From contig NZ_FXTH01000013.1 of assembly GCF_900182555.1 (NCBI RefSeq), positions 62,001-126,000 of the forward strand: DNA of 64,000 nucleotides. Reading direction: 5' to 3'. This DNA comes from Fodinibius sediminis (GTDB lineage: Bacteria > Bacteroidota > Rhodothermia > Balneolales > Balneolaceae). Both the position numbers and the translations under genes were made by a program. Positions within the stretch are counted from its first letter, which is position 1. Every line of letters begins with the position of its first letter. Of this stretch, positions 56,693 through 64,000 are shown one piece after another. The notes beneath the pieces were generated by a model. That model was not told the DNA's origin and made no database searches. It saw nothing but the letters and a program-made list of their open reading frames with translations.

Positions 56693-57406
56693 ATGAAAAC
56701 ACTTTTCAGTATTTTCTTATGGATATATTGGGCGGTGTGCATTATCGTTTTTTTCGGGGTGGTGCTGGTATTATACCTTCTGACATTTCCTTTTGACCGA
56801 TTTCACAGGATTCCGAATAAGGTACTTAAGGGGCTCGGGCGGGTCATGTTGAAGGTGAATCCGGGGTGGTCCATTGCCATGCGAGGAGCGGAACAGGAAA
56901 AGATAGCGAGGCCTACCATTGTAGTGGCAAACCATCAGAGTTTCCTGGATATGCCGCTGCTCTACCTGCTGCCATGGTCGATGAAATGGGTAGCTAAAAA
57001 GAGTCTTTTTCGTATTCCCATCCTGGGGTGGGTTATCTATATGACGGGGCAGCTGGGCATCGACCGCCGAAATATGCGGTCAGCCCAAAAGCTGGATGCC
57101 CTGGTTGCGCCCGTGAAGGCCGGTATTCCAGCCATGATTTTTCCGGAAGGGACACGTAGTCGAACAGGAGAACTTCAGCGGTTTAAAAACGGGGCCTTCA
57201 GGCTGGCAAAGGAATATGATTTTAATATCCTTCCGGTGGTATTGCAGGGGGGGAATCAAGCAATGCCGAGGGGAAGCTGGCGGGTGGCCCCCAAACAGCA
57301 TTTTGATATAGCAGTGTTGGATCCGATTGATCCCGGGCAGTTCGGATCGGTAAATGAATTAAAGGAGGAGGCTTTTTCGTTAATACAGAAAGAGCTGTAC
57401 GCCTAA
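56693..57406 (+). CDS. plsC: 1-acyl-glycerol-3-phosphate acyltransferase family
   Basis: A 237-residue membrane acyltransferase for phosphatidic acid synthesis. An N-terminal membrane helix (FLWIYWAVCIIVFFGVVLVLYLL, about 6-28) precedes the catalytic NHQSFLDMP (HxxxxD) and the glycerol-phosphate pocket FPEGTRSRTGEL. The length is normal. Specificity for lyso-PA is inferred from the family. Confidence 0.92.
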   Translation: MKTLFSIFLWIYWAVCIIVFFGVVLVLYLLTFPFDRFHRIPNKVLKGLGRVMLKVNPGWSIAMRGAEQEKIARPTIVVANHQSFLDMPLLYLLPWSMKWVAKKSLFRIPILGWVIYMTGQLGIDRRNMRSAQKLDALVAPVKAGIPAMIFPEGTRSRTGELQRFKNGAFRLAKEYDFNILPVVLQGGNQAMPRGSWRVAPKQHFDIAVLDPIDPGQFGSVNELKEEAFSLIQKELYA

Positions 57407-57425
57407 CAATAGCTGTTTCACAAAT

Positions 57426-58127
57426 TTGATTTCCTTGGACGAAGCCTCCTCAAATAACTACCGGAAAAATTCTGTCTACCGGGTGAGATTTCTGGCTGCT
57501 GTAGTTGTCGCAGAGATTATCATGCTGATGATGATTAAGCTGTGGCCGGTACCGGCACAGCCTGATCAATCGCTGAAGGAACGCGATTTCTCCGAAGAGG
57601 TCATTCAGCTCGAGGATGCCGTCATCACCCGGCAGACGAGCGGTCCGCCGCCGCCTCCCAAACCTACAGCTCCCATTCCCGAGCCTGCTGATGAGATCAT
57701 CGAAGAGGAGATTACGGAGCTTGACGATATTCAATTCTCAGAGATTACAGATTCACTTTCCAGTGAACTCCTGAGAGGGCAGGGCAGCGAGGCAGGCCCC
57801 ATAGCCGGGAGTCCCCAGCAGCCGCCGCGCATCATTCGGATCGTCGAACCCACAACCCCCGATGCAGCACAAAAGGCCAATATCAAGGCGGAACTCACCG
57901 TACGTATGCTGGTGGGCACCGACGGGAGGGTGGAGGATGCCAGTATCGAGAAGATTCGTCTCTATGAGCGTCCCGGCTCCCGCGAGTTCAGGATTGTGGA
58001 GAATATCGGCTACGGTATTGCTGAGACCACGCTGGATGCCGCAATGCAGTGGAGGTTCCAGCCGGCCCGCAGTAACGGCGAGCCGGTACGAACCTATTCC
58101 AGGCAGATTTTTACATATGGTTTTTAG
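57426..58127 (+). CDS. tonB: Energy transducer TonB
   Basis: A 233-residue TonB protein linking the inner membrane proton gradient to outer membrane receptors. One membrane helix (FLAAVVVAEIIMLMMI) is followed by a periplasmic Pro/Glu spacer with PPPPPKPTAPIPEPA, and a C-terminal TonB domain with VRMLVGTDGRVEDASIEKI and DAAMQWRFQPARSNGEPV. The start is TTG at 57426 (another TTG lies at 57435); no ATG fits the frame. The partner exbB/exbD genes are not in the window. Confidence 0.88.
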   Translation: MISLDEASSNNYRKNSVYRVRFLAAVVVAEIIMLMMIKLWPVPAQPDQSLKERDFSEEVIQLEDAVITRQTSGPPPPPKPTAPIPEPADEIIEEEITELDDIQFSEITDSLSSELLRGQGSEAGPIAGSPQQPPRIIRIVEPTTPDAAQKANIKAELTVRMLVGTDGRVEDASIEKIRLYERPGSREFRIVENIGYGIAETTLDAAMQWRFQPARSNGEPVRTYSRQIFTYGF

Positions 58128-58156
58128 TCATATTCTGAATGATCTGCTATTTATCA

Positions 58157-58187
58157 TTGCATCGCCCTGAAAATTAGCCTATATTTG
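58157..58187 (+). promoter_or_regulatory. Bacteroidota-type promoter of tRNA-Ser
   Basis: TTG (58157-58159), a 20-base spacer, then TATATTTG (58180-58187), a full TAnnTTTG box, 12 bases before the 5' end of the tRNA. Confidence 0.85.
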
Positions 58188-58199
58188 CGATCTTTCTTA

Positions 58200-58287
58200 G
58201 GAGAGGTGGCCGAGCGGTCGAAGGCGCACGCTTGGAAAGCGTGTGTGCCCTTACCGGGTACCGAGGGTTCGAATCCCTCTCTCTCCG
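58200..58287 (+). tRNA. tRNA-Ser (GGA)
   Basis: An 88-base class II tRNA. The acceptor GGAGAGG pairs with TCTCTCC (one G-U pair). The anticodon stem CACGC/GCGTG encloses TTGGAAA, anticodon GGA. A long variable arm follows, then T-arm GAGGG TTCGAAT CCCTC. The discriminator base is G at 58287, the rule for serine. CCA is not encoded. Confidence 0.97.
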
Positions 58288-58309
58288 CATTTAAATCACT
58301 TTTTCCGGC

Positions 58310-58801
58310 TCAGGCTTCAGCCAGGTAACCTTCCAGCCGATCCCAGGTTTCTGTGAATCCTTCTATGACCCCCATTTCTACAACGGATTCCAGGGCATCC
58401 GGCGAGTCAAACAGGGTGCGGCTTACAAGCTTTGTATCCTCCTTCTTATCAATGAATTCCACCGTAATCTGCATGCCCGGCATCTCACGGTTGATCGAGC
58501 CTTCGCTGTCGGTAAAGTAATCGTTGTAGACAATTTTTGAGGGGTTCTCAATGTGCTGGTAAATTGCTTTTCCCCATGATTCATCGCCCGGGTTGGGCCC
58601 CCGCAGGCAGTAGCGCCATTCTCCGCCCTCCCGGAAATCCATGGTACATTCTTCCATCGGCCATTGATGGGTTCCCCACCAGTGTTTGAGGTGGCTGCAG
58701 TCTGTATATGCATTGAATACGAGTTCACGCGGGGCCTTGAAAACACGCGAAATTATAAGCTCCCGTCCCTTTTTTTCCACATCCATTGTATTATTAGTCA
58801 T
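58310..58801 (-). CDS. SRPBCC (AHSA1-like) protein
   Basis: A 163-residue START-like domain protein of the AHSA1 type: FKAPRELVFNAYTDCSHLKHWWG, split as RELVFNAYTD and HLKHWWG, then CTMDFREGGEWRY and a long C-terminal helix with GFTETWDRLEGYL. It probably binds a hydrophobic ligand. The ATG at 58801 overlaps the ArsR gene by eight bases. The pair is a common two-gene operon whose inducer is mostly unknown. Confidence 0.9.
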   Translation of the reverse strand: MTNNTMDVEKKGRELIISRVFKAPRELVFNAYTDCSHLKHWWGTHQWPMEECTMDFREGGEWRYCLRGPNPGDESWGKAIYQHIENPSKIVYNDYFTDSEGSINREMPGMQITVEFIDKKEDTKLVSRTLFDSPDALESVVEMGVIEGFTETWDRLEGYLAEA

Positions 58802-59138
58802 CGTTGTTTTCCTCTTTTGCTTGTAATTGTTGAAGGTAGTTGTCGAGCCGGTCAAAACTGACTTCGAAAAATTCACGGTATTGTTCCATCCACTGATCGA
58901 TCTCCCTGAGGGGATCCGGCCGGAGATGACAGGGCCGATACTGCGCTTCCCGACTCCTTTCGACAAGCCCGGCTTTCTCCAGGACTTTTAGGTGCTTGGT
59001 GATGGCAGGCATCGTCATATCGAAAGGTTCGGCAAGATCAGAAACTGTTTTCTGGCCAGTGGTGAGCTGCGCCAGAATAGCACGGCGTGTAGGGTCAGCA
59101 AGTGCTGAAAAGGTATTGCTGAGCTGATCGGTTGACAT
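58794..59138 (-). CDS. ArsR family transcriptional regulator
   Basis: A 114-residue winged-helix repressor: FSALADPTRRAILAQLTTGQ, the recognition segment MTMPAITKHLKVLEKAGLV and a C-terminal dimer helix. The usual metal-binding Cys motif (ELCVCDL-type) is missing, so it does not look like a metal sensor. It precedes the SRPBCC gene with an 8-base overlap and probably regulates this operon. Confidence 0.92.
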   Translation of the reverse strand: MSTDQLSNTFSALADPTRRAILAQLTTGQKTVSDLAEPFDMTMPAITKHLKVLEKAGLVERSREAQYRPCHLRPDPLREIDQWMEQYREFFEVSFDRLDNYLQQLQAKEENNDD

Positions 59139-59578
59139 TATCCTTATTTTACCTATTGGTTATTTAACTATAAAGTAAAATATAGGATGCGGCTGTAATT
59201 GTCAAACAGGCAGAATACAGATTTATAAATGCAGGAATACGGCTGATCGGCGGGCAGAAGAAGAAAACGGGAAAAAGACGGTATCAGCTGAAGGAGGCCG
59301 CTGATTGGTTCTTGCTTATCTTCACGGGTATAATTACTGTTGTATATAAGCTCCTGAAACACCGCATAAGGAGATCCTGTTGTATCATCAGCGAACCGGT
59401 GGTCAAGAGTCTCCAGTTGTACGCATCTTTGCTTGTACATCATGCTGACGTACAGCCCCGAGATAATATGGTGGATTGATGCCATCTGCGCACAGTTCTC
59501 ACCGTTAGTTTTCTGATCATTAAGAAATGACTGTAAAAACCCGGCGGGTAGGACGAGCACGCCACCTGACTGTTATGG
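59139..59578. other. Intergenic region, 440 bases
   Basis: Contains the 17-base word shared with 10238-10254, at 59170-59186, just upstream of the ArsR start; it could be part of the ArsR promoter/operator. A minus-strand frame at 59168-59560 is not convincing. No RNA gene was found. Confidence 0.5.
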
Positions 59579-60139
59579 TTATTCTGCCGCAGGATTCTTT
59601 GCTGCGTAACGAAAAAGCAGGGCTGATGCAAGGAACATCAGTATGAAGAAGCCGTTGATGCCCATGATCTCGATCACAGAGCTCCCGGCTGACTGTTGCA
59701 TACCGGCAATAAGTGCAACGACGGTGAGCAATGCCTGTGCAAGTGCTGTCGCAAATAGTGCGCCTGCCATTGCATACGGCCGGAAACGGCCGATGAGGGC
59801 ACCGGTGATTCCGACAGCGGGTACTCCGAAATACCACAGGTTAAAAGGGTTGTTCTCCGAACCGATGAGTCCGACGGCAAGGTTCGACCAGACAAGGAAG
59901 AGCCCGGTGAAGAGGGCGATGCCGACGGCGACCCGGTAAGTGATGTTACCCGACTTTCTTGTGACCCGTTTGTAGGTGAGACCGGTACCCAAAAGCAGGG
60001 TTCCGGCAACAAGGAAATCGGTCAGGGTCCAGGTTACTTCATCGGTAAATTGCATTGCCAGCAGGGGAATCAACAATAGGAAGCCCGTAAGAAGGGCGGG
60101 GCGGGCAATAGATTGATATAAGGTGCGATCTGTATTCAT
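59579..60139 (-). CDS. Multi-span membrane protein, unknown
   Basis: A 186-residue protein with about six hydrophobic helices, among them LLTGFLLLIPLLAMQF, FLVAGTLLLGTGLTY, VAVGIALFTGLFLVWSNLAVG and GINGFFILMFLASALLFRY. Charged loops are short. I do not recognise a family or motif. The ATG at 60139 follows a gap of about 180 bases to the kelch-like gene's end. Confidence 0.82.
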   Translation of the reverse strand: MNTDRTLYQSIARPALLTGFLLLIPLLAMQFTDEVTWTLTDFLVAGTLLLGTGLTYKRVTRKSGNITYRVAVGIALFTGLFLVWSNLAVGLIGSENNPFNLWYFGVPAVGITGALIGRFRPYAMAGALFATALAQALLTVVALIAGMQQSAGSSVIEIMGINGFFILMFLASALLFRYAAKNPAAE

Positions 60140-60315
60140 GGGTATTCCCTCTCGTTATTTTATCCATCGTTGTTGTTCTTTGTGCTGTGGTTACAACGAT
60201 TTGGTGGAGTTCTCATTTTTACAGCTCTTAAGGATGCTCGCCAAAACGAGTCTTTCCTCTCCATGGACAATATCTGCTATTGGGGGTTCTTTTGCCAGAA
60301 AATTTTCTTCCCGTG

Positions 60316-61587
60316 CTAATCCTTTGCCAGTTCAGATGCATCGATTGTCCATACAAAGCTGTTGGCATCAGCATTTATATCATAAAACATGAAAAAGGAT
60401 CCCTTTGAAGAGAGGGCAGTGATGTTATGAGTAAATTCAAGCTCGTACTCATAGGGAAAGGGAGGAAGCTCCTGCCATTCATAAGATTGCAGGTCGAGCG
60501 CCCACAGGTCGTAATATGCAACTTTGCCCGGTGAATGGTAGCGGTAGCTTAATCCAAGGTATGCTTTTTCATCGTGGACAAAGGTTACGATCCAATCGCT
60601 TTTATTGCCGGGATAGGCCGCTACTTTTGTCCAGCCTCCGGTCACCTCATTAAACCGGAGAATGTGAAAGTTCTCGGTAACAGCATAAATGGCATCGTCA
60701 GTATGGAATGAGTTTATAAAAGTGTTCAAATTGTAATCGGCCAGTTTTGTACTTTCTCCCGTCAAGGGATCGAAGGAATAAGAGTACCTGCTGGAAAAGT
60801 AATAGCCGGTGTTCTGTATCGCAGCACCAAACATATCTCCGCCCCGGTACGCTGGAACAGTAATGGTCCCGAACAACTCCCATTCTTCCGAAATTGCGTC
60901 ATACCGGTAGGAAAGTGTCTCATCAGAGGCGAAATAGGCGATATTGTCGATTGAAAAAGCCACGTAGTGCCTTCCCGTTGTGCCACCGCCCCCCTGAAAG
61001 GAAGGGAGTTCGTTCAGCGAAGCATTCAGAATGTCATAACTGTAAAATTGGCCGCTTTGATAGATAAAATGAGGGGTGTTGTTTACTATTACTCCAAACG
61101 TTTGATCAAAACCCAGGCTTGGTTTCGATACGATTTCTTTTCCACACCACGGTTTTGTATTGGCGGACCCCCGGCTGACAAATACCTGGGATTTTGAGTA
61201 ATATTCTTCGTCCTCGACTTCAACAAAGGCACTTACCCTGTAACGCAGGCCGCAAATTAAATCAGTGGTCATAGTCGTGTCAAAAGTTGAACGGTTGAGC
61301 TGGTCACTGAATTCAACCATTCTTCTGCCATCCCGGCTGGTGATACTGAATCCATAATTCTGGACAAACGGATATTTGTCAAAGGGCATTCTGAGCCTAA
61401 AGGTGGCGCCATGCTCATTGACCTCCGTAATTTCGGGCTTGAGGGTGGCAAAATTATCTTCAGTTAGAAAACGCCTTTCAGCTACTTCGCTGGATTCACA
61501 AGAATAGAAAAACAGGATGAAGAGGAGGGCCGCTGCCAGTATTCTTTTACAGTTCAACCTACGGAAATGGGCGACATAGAGGTTCAT
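60316..61587 (-). CDS. Kelch-like repeat lipoprotein
   Basis: A 423-residue protein. The leader ILAAALLFILFFYSC gives a lipobox Cys. An Ig/fibronectin-like domain (about 40-130) is followed by repeats of about 50 residues with a W-x-L/x-x-P pattern (YDAISEEWELFGTI, NEVTGGWTKVAAYPG, DLQSYEWQELPPFP), typical of kelch beta-propeller blades. Surface exposed; may bind glycan or protein. The start could also be at 61599. Confidence 0.8.
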   Translation of the reverse strand: MNLYVAHFRRLNCKRILAAALLFILFFYSCESSEVAERRFLTEDNFATLKPEITEVNEHGATFRLRMPFDKYPFVQNYGFSITSRDGRRMVEFSDQLNRSTFDTTMTTDLICGLRYRVSAFVEVEDEEYYSKSQVFVSRGSANTKPWCGKEIVSKPSLGFDQTFGVIVNNTPHFIYQSGQFYSYDILNASLNELPSFQGGGGTTGRHYVAFSIDNIAYFASDETLSYRYDAISEEWELFGTITVPAYRGGDMFGAAIQNTGYYFSSRYSYSFDPLTGESTKLADYNLNTFINSFHTDDAIYAVTENFHILRFNEVTGGWTKVAAYPGNKSDWIVTFVHDEKAYLGLSYRYHSPGKVAYYDLWALDLQSYEWQELPPFPYEYELEFTHNITALSSKGSFFMFYDINADANSFVWTIDASELAKD

Positions 61588-62037
61588 CGTGGTGGTCATC
61601 TGTGTGTGGGTAGGATGAGCTTGTCTGCATTGATTGAAATTGAACAGAGGCTGAACGGGAGGCTTGGACACGGAATGCCGCAAGGAGGAAGGAAAAACAA
61701 TTAAAAATCGACCCTTCGCTGTAGAACCCGTCATCCCCGTTTATGAACCACCCCGATTCGTAAGTCATACTAATGTAGTAGTTTAGGGCAGGAGAGGCAA
61801 GTAGTGACAGGCAGCGCCCTGGTTGAGTCGGGATCCAGGGCTGACACTGCGATGAATACCACATATAGTTTCTGTTCTTCAGGTTGTTTGCCCGTTTACG
61901 CAGCATGTTGACTTACCAGCTGAAAGGCATCACCTGCATACTGACGCGGTTCATGGGTGCGGCACCCTGTAACACAGTGGCATCCTTTGAGTGCGGATGT
62001 GGCTGCTCAAAATGAGCTGCCTGCAATCAGTCTGGCG
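61588..62037. other. Intergenic region, 450 bases
   Basis: Gap between the kelch-like lipoprotein and the glycoside hydrolase genes on the minus strand. Frames present here carry no recognisable domain. No terminator was identified after the hydrolase gene. Confidence 0.5.
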
Positions 62038-63882
62038 CTATTGTCCCCGGACCAGGGCTACCCAGTCTTGCTGCTGATCTGATGACGGGCGGCCGATGTT
62101 CTGTATCCCCGACCCGCGGATGGTTTCCACGCTGCCGGTTTGAAGCGTACCCCCCGTTCGGGGATTATACCAGTGAATGGACAGGCTTTTTTCGGCATCG
62201 CCAATGTCCAGGTCGGCCGTTCCGCCGCGGGGCAAATAAATGGCGTAGATGCTGTCGCCGGCGAGAACGTAATCATCCTCGGCCGCCGTCAAACTATCGG
62301 CGCTCTGCATCTCATGGAAGGGGAGATGGTCGCGAAAAAAAGACAGCGCATAGTGCGTATAATCCCACATACGATCCCGCGCCCGCCAGTTTTCGTTATT
62401 CAGGTCGTTATGGGGATTGTCATAGCCGAAATACCACTCAACACCGCCCCCGCCGGCCATAAGGTTGCCCCAGAGAACGTATTTCCGAACAGAATCCTGG
62501 TTGTTATTCTCAACGAAGTCCGGGTCGACACCGCGGCTGGCCGGTCCTATCTCATCGATATTCACCACCCACTGTCTGCCGGCCGAATCAGACTTTGCAA
62601 GCCACGCTTTGGTTTCGCTGTGGGCGTTCATGATATTCCCGATCTGTATTGAAGGTCCATCCAGGTGCTCGAAGCCCAACAGCGGACTCATAATTTCGTA
62701 TCGGCTATGCGGGGCGGAATGGGTATGGAGCACCACAAAAGAGGGGTAGGGGTTGTGGGTTTTGATATAGTGTATCATGTCTTTTTGCTGTCGCGTGTTT
62801 TGCCCGTTGGGGCTGAAGCTCGCGGGACCGTTTTCTTCTCCCATATTCCAGGTCACGGCCAGGTGATGTCCAAACCGGGCGATCAGCTCCCGGTAGTATA
62901 GCTTGCGTTGGAGCCCGGTGTCCCCGTCGTCGAGCAGGCGTTCGTTTTCCGTTTCCTGGGTCACAAAATGGATCATCAGCCCAAGCTGCTGCATGTGATC
63001 GAATACAACTTCCCACTGGTCCAGCTTGCTGACATCAAAACGGCGCCGTTCAGCCGGATCGGTATACGGCCAGACGTCCTTGCCGTCACCTTCAATATTC
63101 ATGGTGAGCATATACACCGAATTCATTCCCTTGGAGGCCAGATAGTTTAAGGCCCCGATAATTTCTTTTCCCTTTCCGTTTTGCCAGGCGGGGTCGTCAG
63201 GGGACCAGTCATCAGCGTGTGGCCCGTAGTGATGCAGTTGGTCCGTGGTTCGGGCCTCACCAGAACGATTTTCACCTTCTCCCATACGGTAGGTGTTGTC
63301 GAACTGGTAATAGGCCAGAAAATTTTCCGGGCTGTCGGCTCCGCCCTTGAGGAAATAGTCATCCGTTCCGGCAAATTTCAGGTATCGTTCATCTGAGTGA
63401 ATCAAGCGGCCTTTGGCCCGGAAGTCCCGCCCGGTTTTATCGGAGGGACCAACCGTAAACGACCCGGTTGTGCCGTCGAGCGGAGCAACGGCGCTGCCGG
63501 CACCGGCACTATCATTTATGGCAATACGGTCACCGGTTCTGAAGGAGATTTGATAGTCCCATTTGCCGGTGGCATTCGGCCGGAATCGGATCTGCCATTT
63601 ATTTCCGGAGGAGGCACTGGTTTCGGATGCATTTCCATCAGCGGCATAAAAACCGGGCACGGTTATCTCCCGGTCGCCATGAGTGAACGTAGCCTGGAGG
63701 CGATAATCCAGGAAAGGATTCTCTGCTCCGCTTTCACTTAGCTCAGGTCCCGGGAGGGTAAGGGTAACCTTGTGCCACTGTTTGAGCTCACCGGAAAGAG
63801 GGGCGTCGGTACTCTGTTTACAACCGGAAATAAGGACAGACAGGATACAAATTATCAGGAGGTATTGGTCGCGAATAATCAT
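62038..63882 (-). CDS. DUF5060-type glycoside hydrolase lipoprotein
   Basis: A 614-residue protein with a lipoprotein leader (IICILSVLISGC). An N-terminal beta-sandwich like DUF5060 (about 30-150: GKWDYQISFRTGD) is followed by a TIM-barrel related to DUF4038 hydrolases. Candidate acid residues are in TWNMGEENGPA (acid/base-like Glu) and VVNIDEIGPA (nucleophile-like Glu). A C-terminal small beta domain ends with WVALVRGQ. It should cleave a polysaccharide at the outer surface. The true substrate is unknown. Confidence 0.85.
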   Translation of the reverse strand: MIIRDQYLLIICILSVLISGCKQSTDAPLSGELKQWHKVTLTLPGPELSESGAENPFLDYRLQATFTHGDREITVPGFYAADGNASETSASSGNKWQIRFRPNATGKWDYQISFRTGDRIAINDSAGAGSAVAPLDGTTGSFTVGPSDKTGRDFRAKGRLIHSDERYLKFAGTDDYFLKGGADSPENFLAYYQFDNTYRMGEGENRSGEARTTDQLHHYGPHADDWSPDDPAWQNGKGKEIIGALNYLASKGMNSVYMLTMNIEGDGKDVWPYTDPAERRRFDVSKLDQWEVVFDHMQQLGLMIHFVTQETENERLLDDGDTGLQRKLYYRELIARFGHHLAVTWNMGEENGPASFSPNGQNTRQQKDMIHYIKTHNPYPSFVVLHTHSAPHSRYEIMSPLLGFEHLDGPSIQIGNIMNAHSETKAWLAKSDSAGRQWVVNIDEIGPASRGVDPDFVENNNQDSVRKYVLWGNLMAGGGGVEWYFGYDNPHNDLNNENWRARDRMWDYTHYALSFFRDHLPFHEMQSADSLTAAEDDYVLAGDSIYAIYLPRGGTADLDIGDAEKSLSIHWYNPRTGGTLQTGSVETIRGSGIQNIGRPSSDQQQDWVALVRGQ

Positions 63883-64000
63883 TTATCGTAGGTTAGTTTT
63901 ATCTGAATAAGTTTGAATGGTTTAAAGCGGTAAAATGACCTTGCAATCGGCTTGCTTTCTTCATGGTTAATCGAATGTTGCTGGTATTGTCCGGGGATGG

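Noticed and set aside
59168-59560. Minus-strand frame of 130 codons upstream of the ArsR gene
   Set aside because: No recognised fold, no RBS, and it ends in the likely ArsR promoter region.
1-64000. Mobile elements, prophage, integrase, toxin-antitoxin, restriction or CRISPR-Cas systems
   Set aside because: Searched for by eye in the translations; no transposase, integrase, nuclease or Cas motif was found.

Overview
The window looks like a chromosomal segment of a free-living, Gram-negative bacterium of the Bacteroidota/Balneolota/Rhodothermota side of the tree; a marine or salt-lake Balneolota member fits best, but this is inference. Supporting signs: three independent promoters with the Bacteroidota-type TTG-N20-TAnnTTTG layout (before rimP, rpsO and tRNA-Ser), small families typical of that group (DUF3127, TorF-like porin, DUF4260-like protein), outer-membrane and lipoprotein signals, TonB, a very acidic IF-2 N-terminus, and many Planctomycete/Verrucomicrobia-style DUF and cytochrome c proteins. 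No IS element, integrase, phage gene, CRISPR array or rRNA was seen. Bases 1-108 hold only the upstream region of the first gene.

Layout. (1) 109-6273: an extracytoplasmic sugar-oxidation type module. A DUF1549/DUF1553 cytochrome c protein and a DUF1501 Tat protein are intact. They are followed by two decaying partners: a sugar-isomerase-like TIM barrel with one frameshift, and a DUF2231-cytochrome gene carrying several stops and frameshifts. Degenerate sequence runs on to about 6.85 kb. (2) 7.0-12.0 kb: tRNA-Leu(CAA), DUF4168 lipoprotein, DUF3127 protein, a glycosyltransferase, galE and a hot-dog thioesterase. (3) 12.5-24.75 kb: one co-directional block of eight genes (cupin, Gfo/Idh/MocA, GH88-type hydrolase, SDR, SLC13 transporter, DUF6807, DUF6797-cytochrome c lipoprotein, tandem alpha/beta hydrolase), closed by a terminator. 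It reads as a uronate/glycan degradation cluster without SusC/SusD. (4) 24.8-27.8 kb, minus strand: an outer membrane protein, a TPR protein and a btaA-btaB pair for betaine lipid synthesis. (5) 28-42.9 kb: conserved core genes. These are prfB with its programmed frameshift, coaE, fbp, an SGNH hydrolase, a DUF192 protein, then rimP-nusA-infB-rbfA-ribF-rpsO-pnp and an M16 protease. (6) 43-47 kb, minus: a TorF-like porin, ammonium transporter amt, and an aminotransferase. (7) 47-58.3 kb: asnS, holA, an ECF sigma factor with a zinc-ligand-less anti-sigma-like partner, purC, a phytoene/squalene synthase, an esterase-fold protein with an altered nucleophile, a biotin carboxylase, murQ, plsC, tonB and tRNA-Ser(GGA). 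(8) 58.3-63.9 kb, minus: an ArsR-SRPBCC pair, a membrane protein, a kelch-like lipoprotein and a DUF5060-type glycoside hydrolase.

How the genes work together. The eight-gene block could release unsaturated uronates (GH88), linearise them (small cupin, KdgF-like), reduce the keto-sugar (SDR) and import acids (SLC13), while the periplasmic DUF6797 haem lipoprotein and esterase act outside the inner membrane. The translation block is preceded by a promoter whose transcript would begin almost at once with a terminator-like hairpin, so the rimP-nusA operon looks attenuated. All functional assignments come from reading motifs by eye; no database search was possible.
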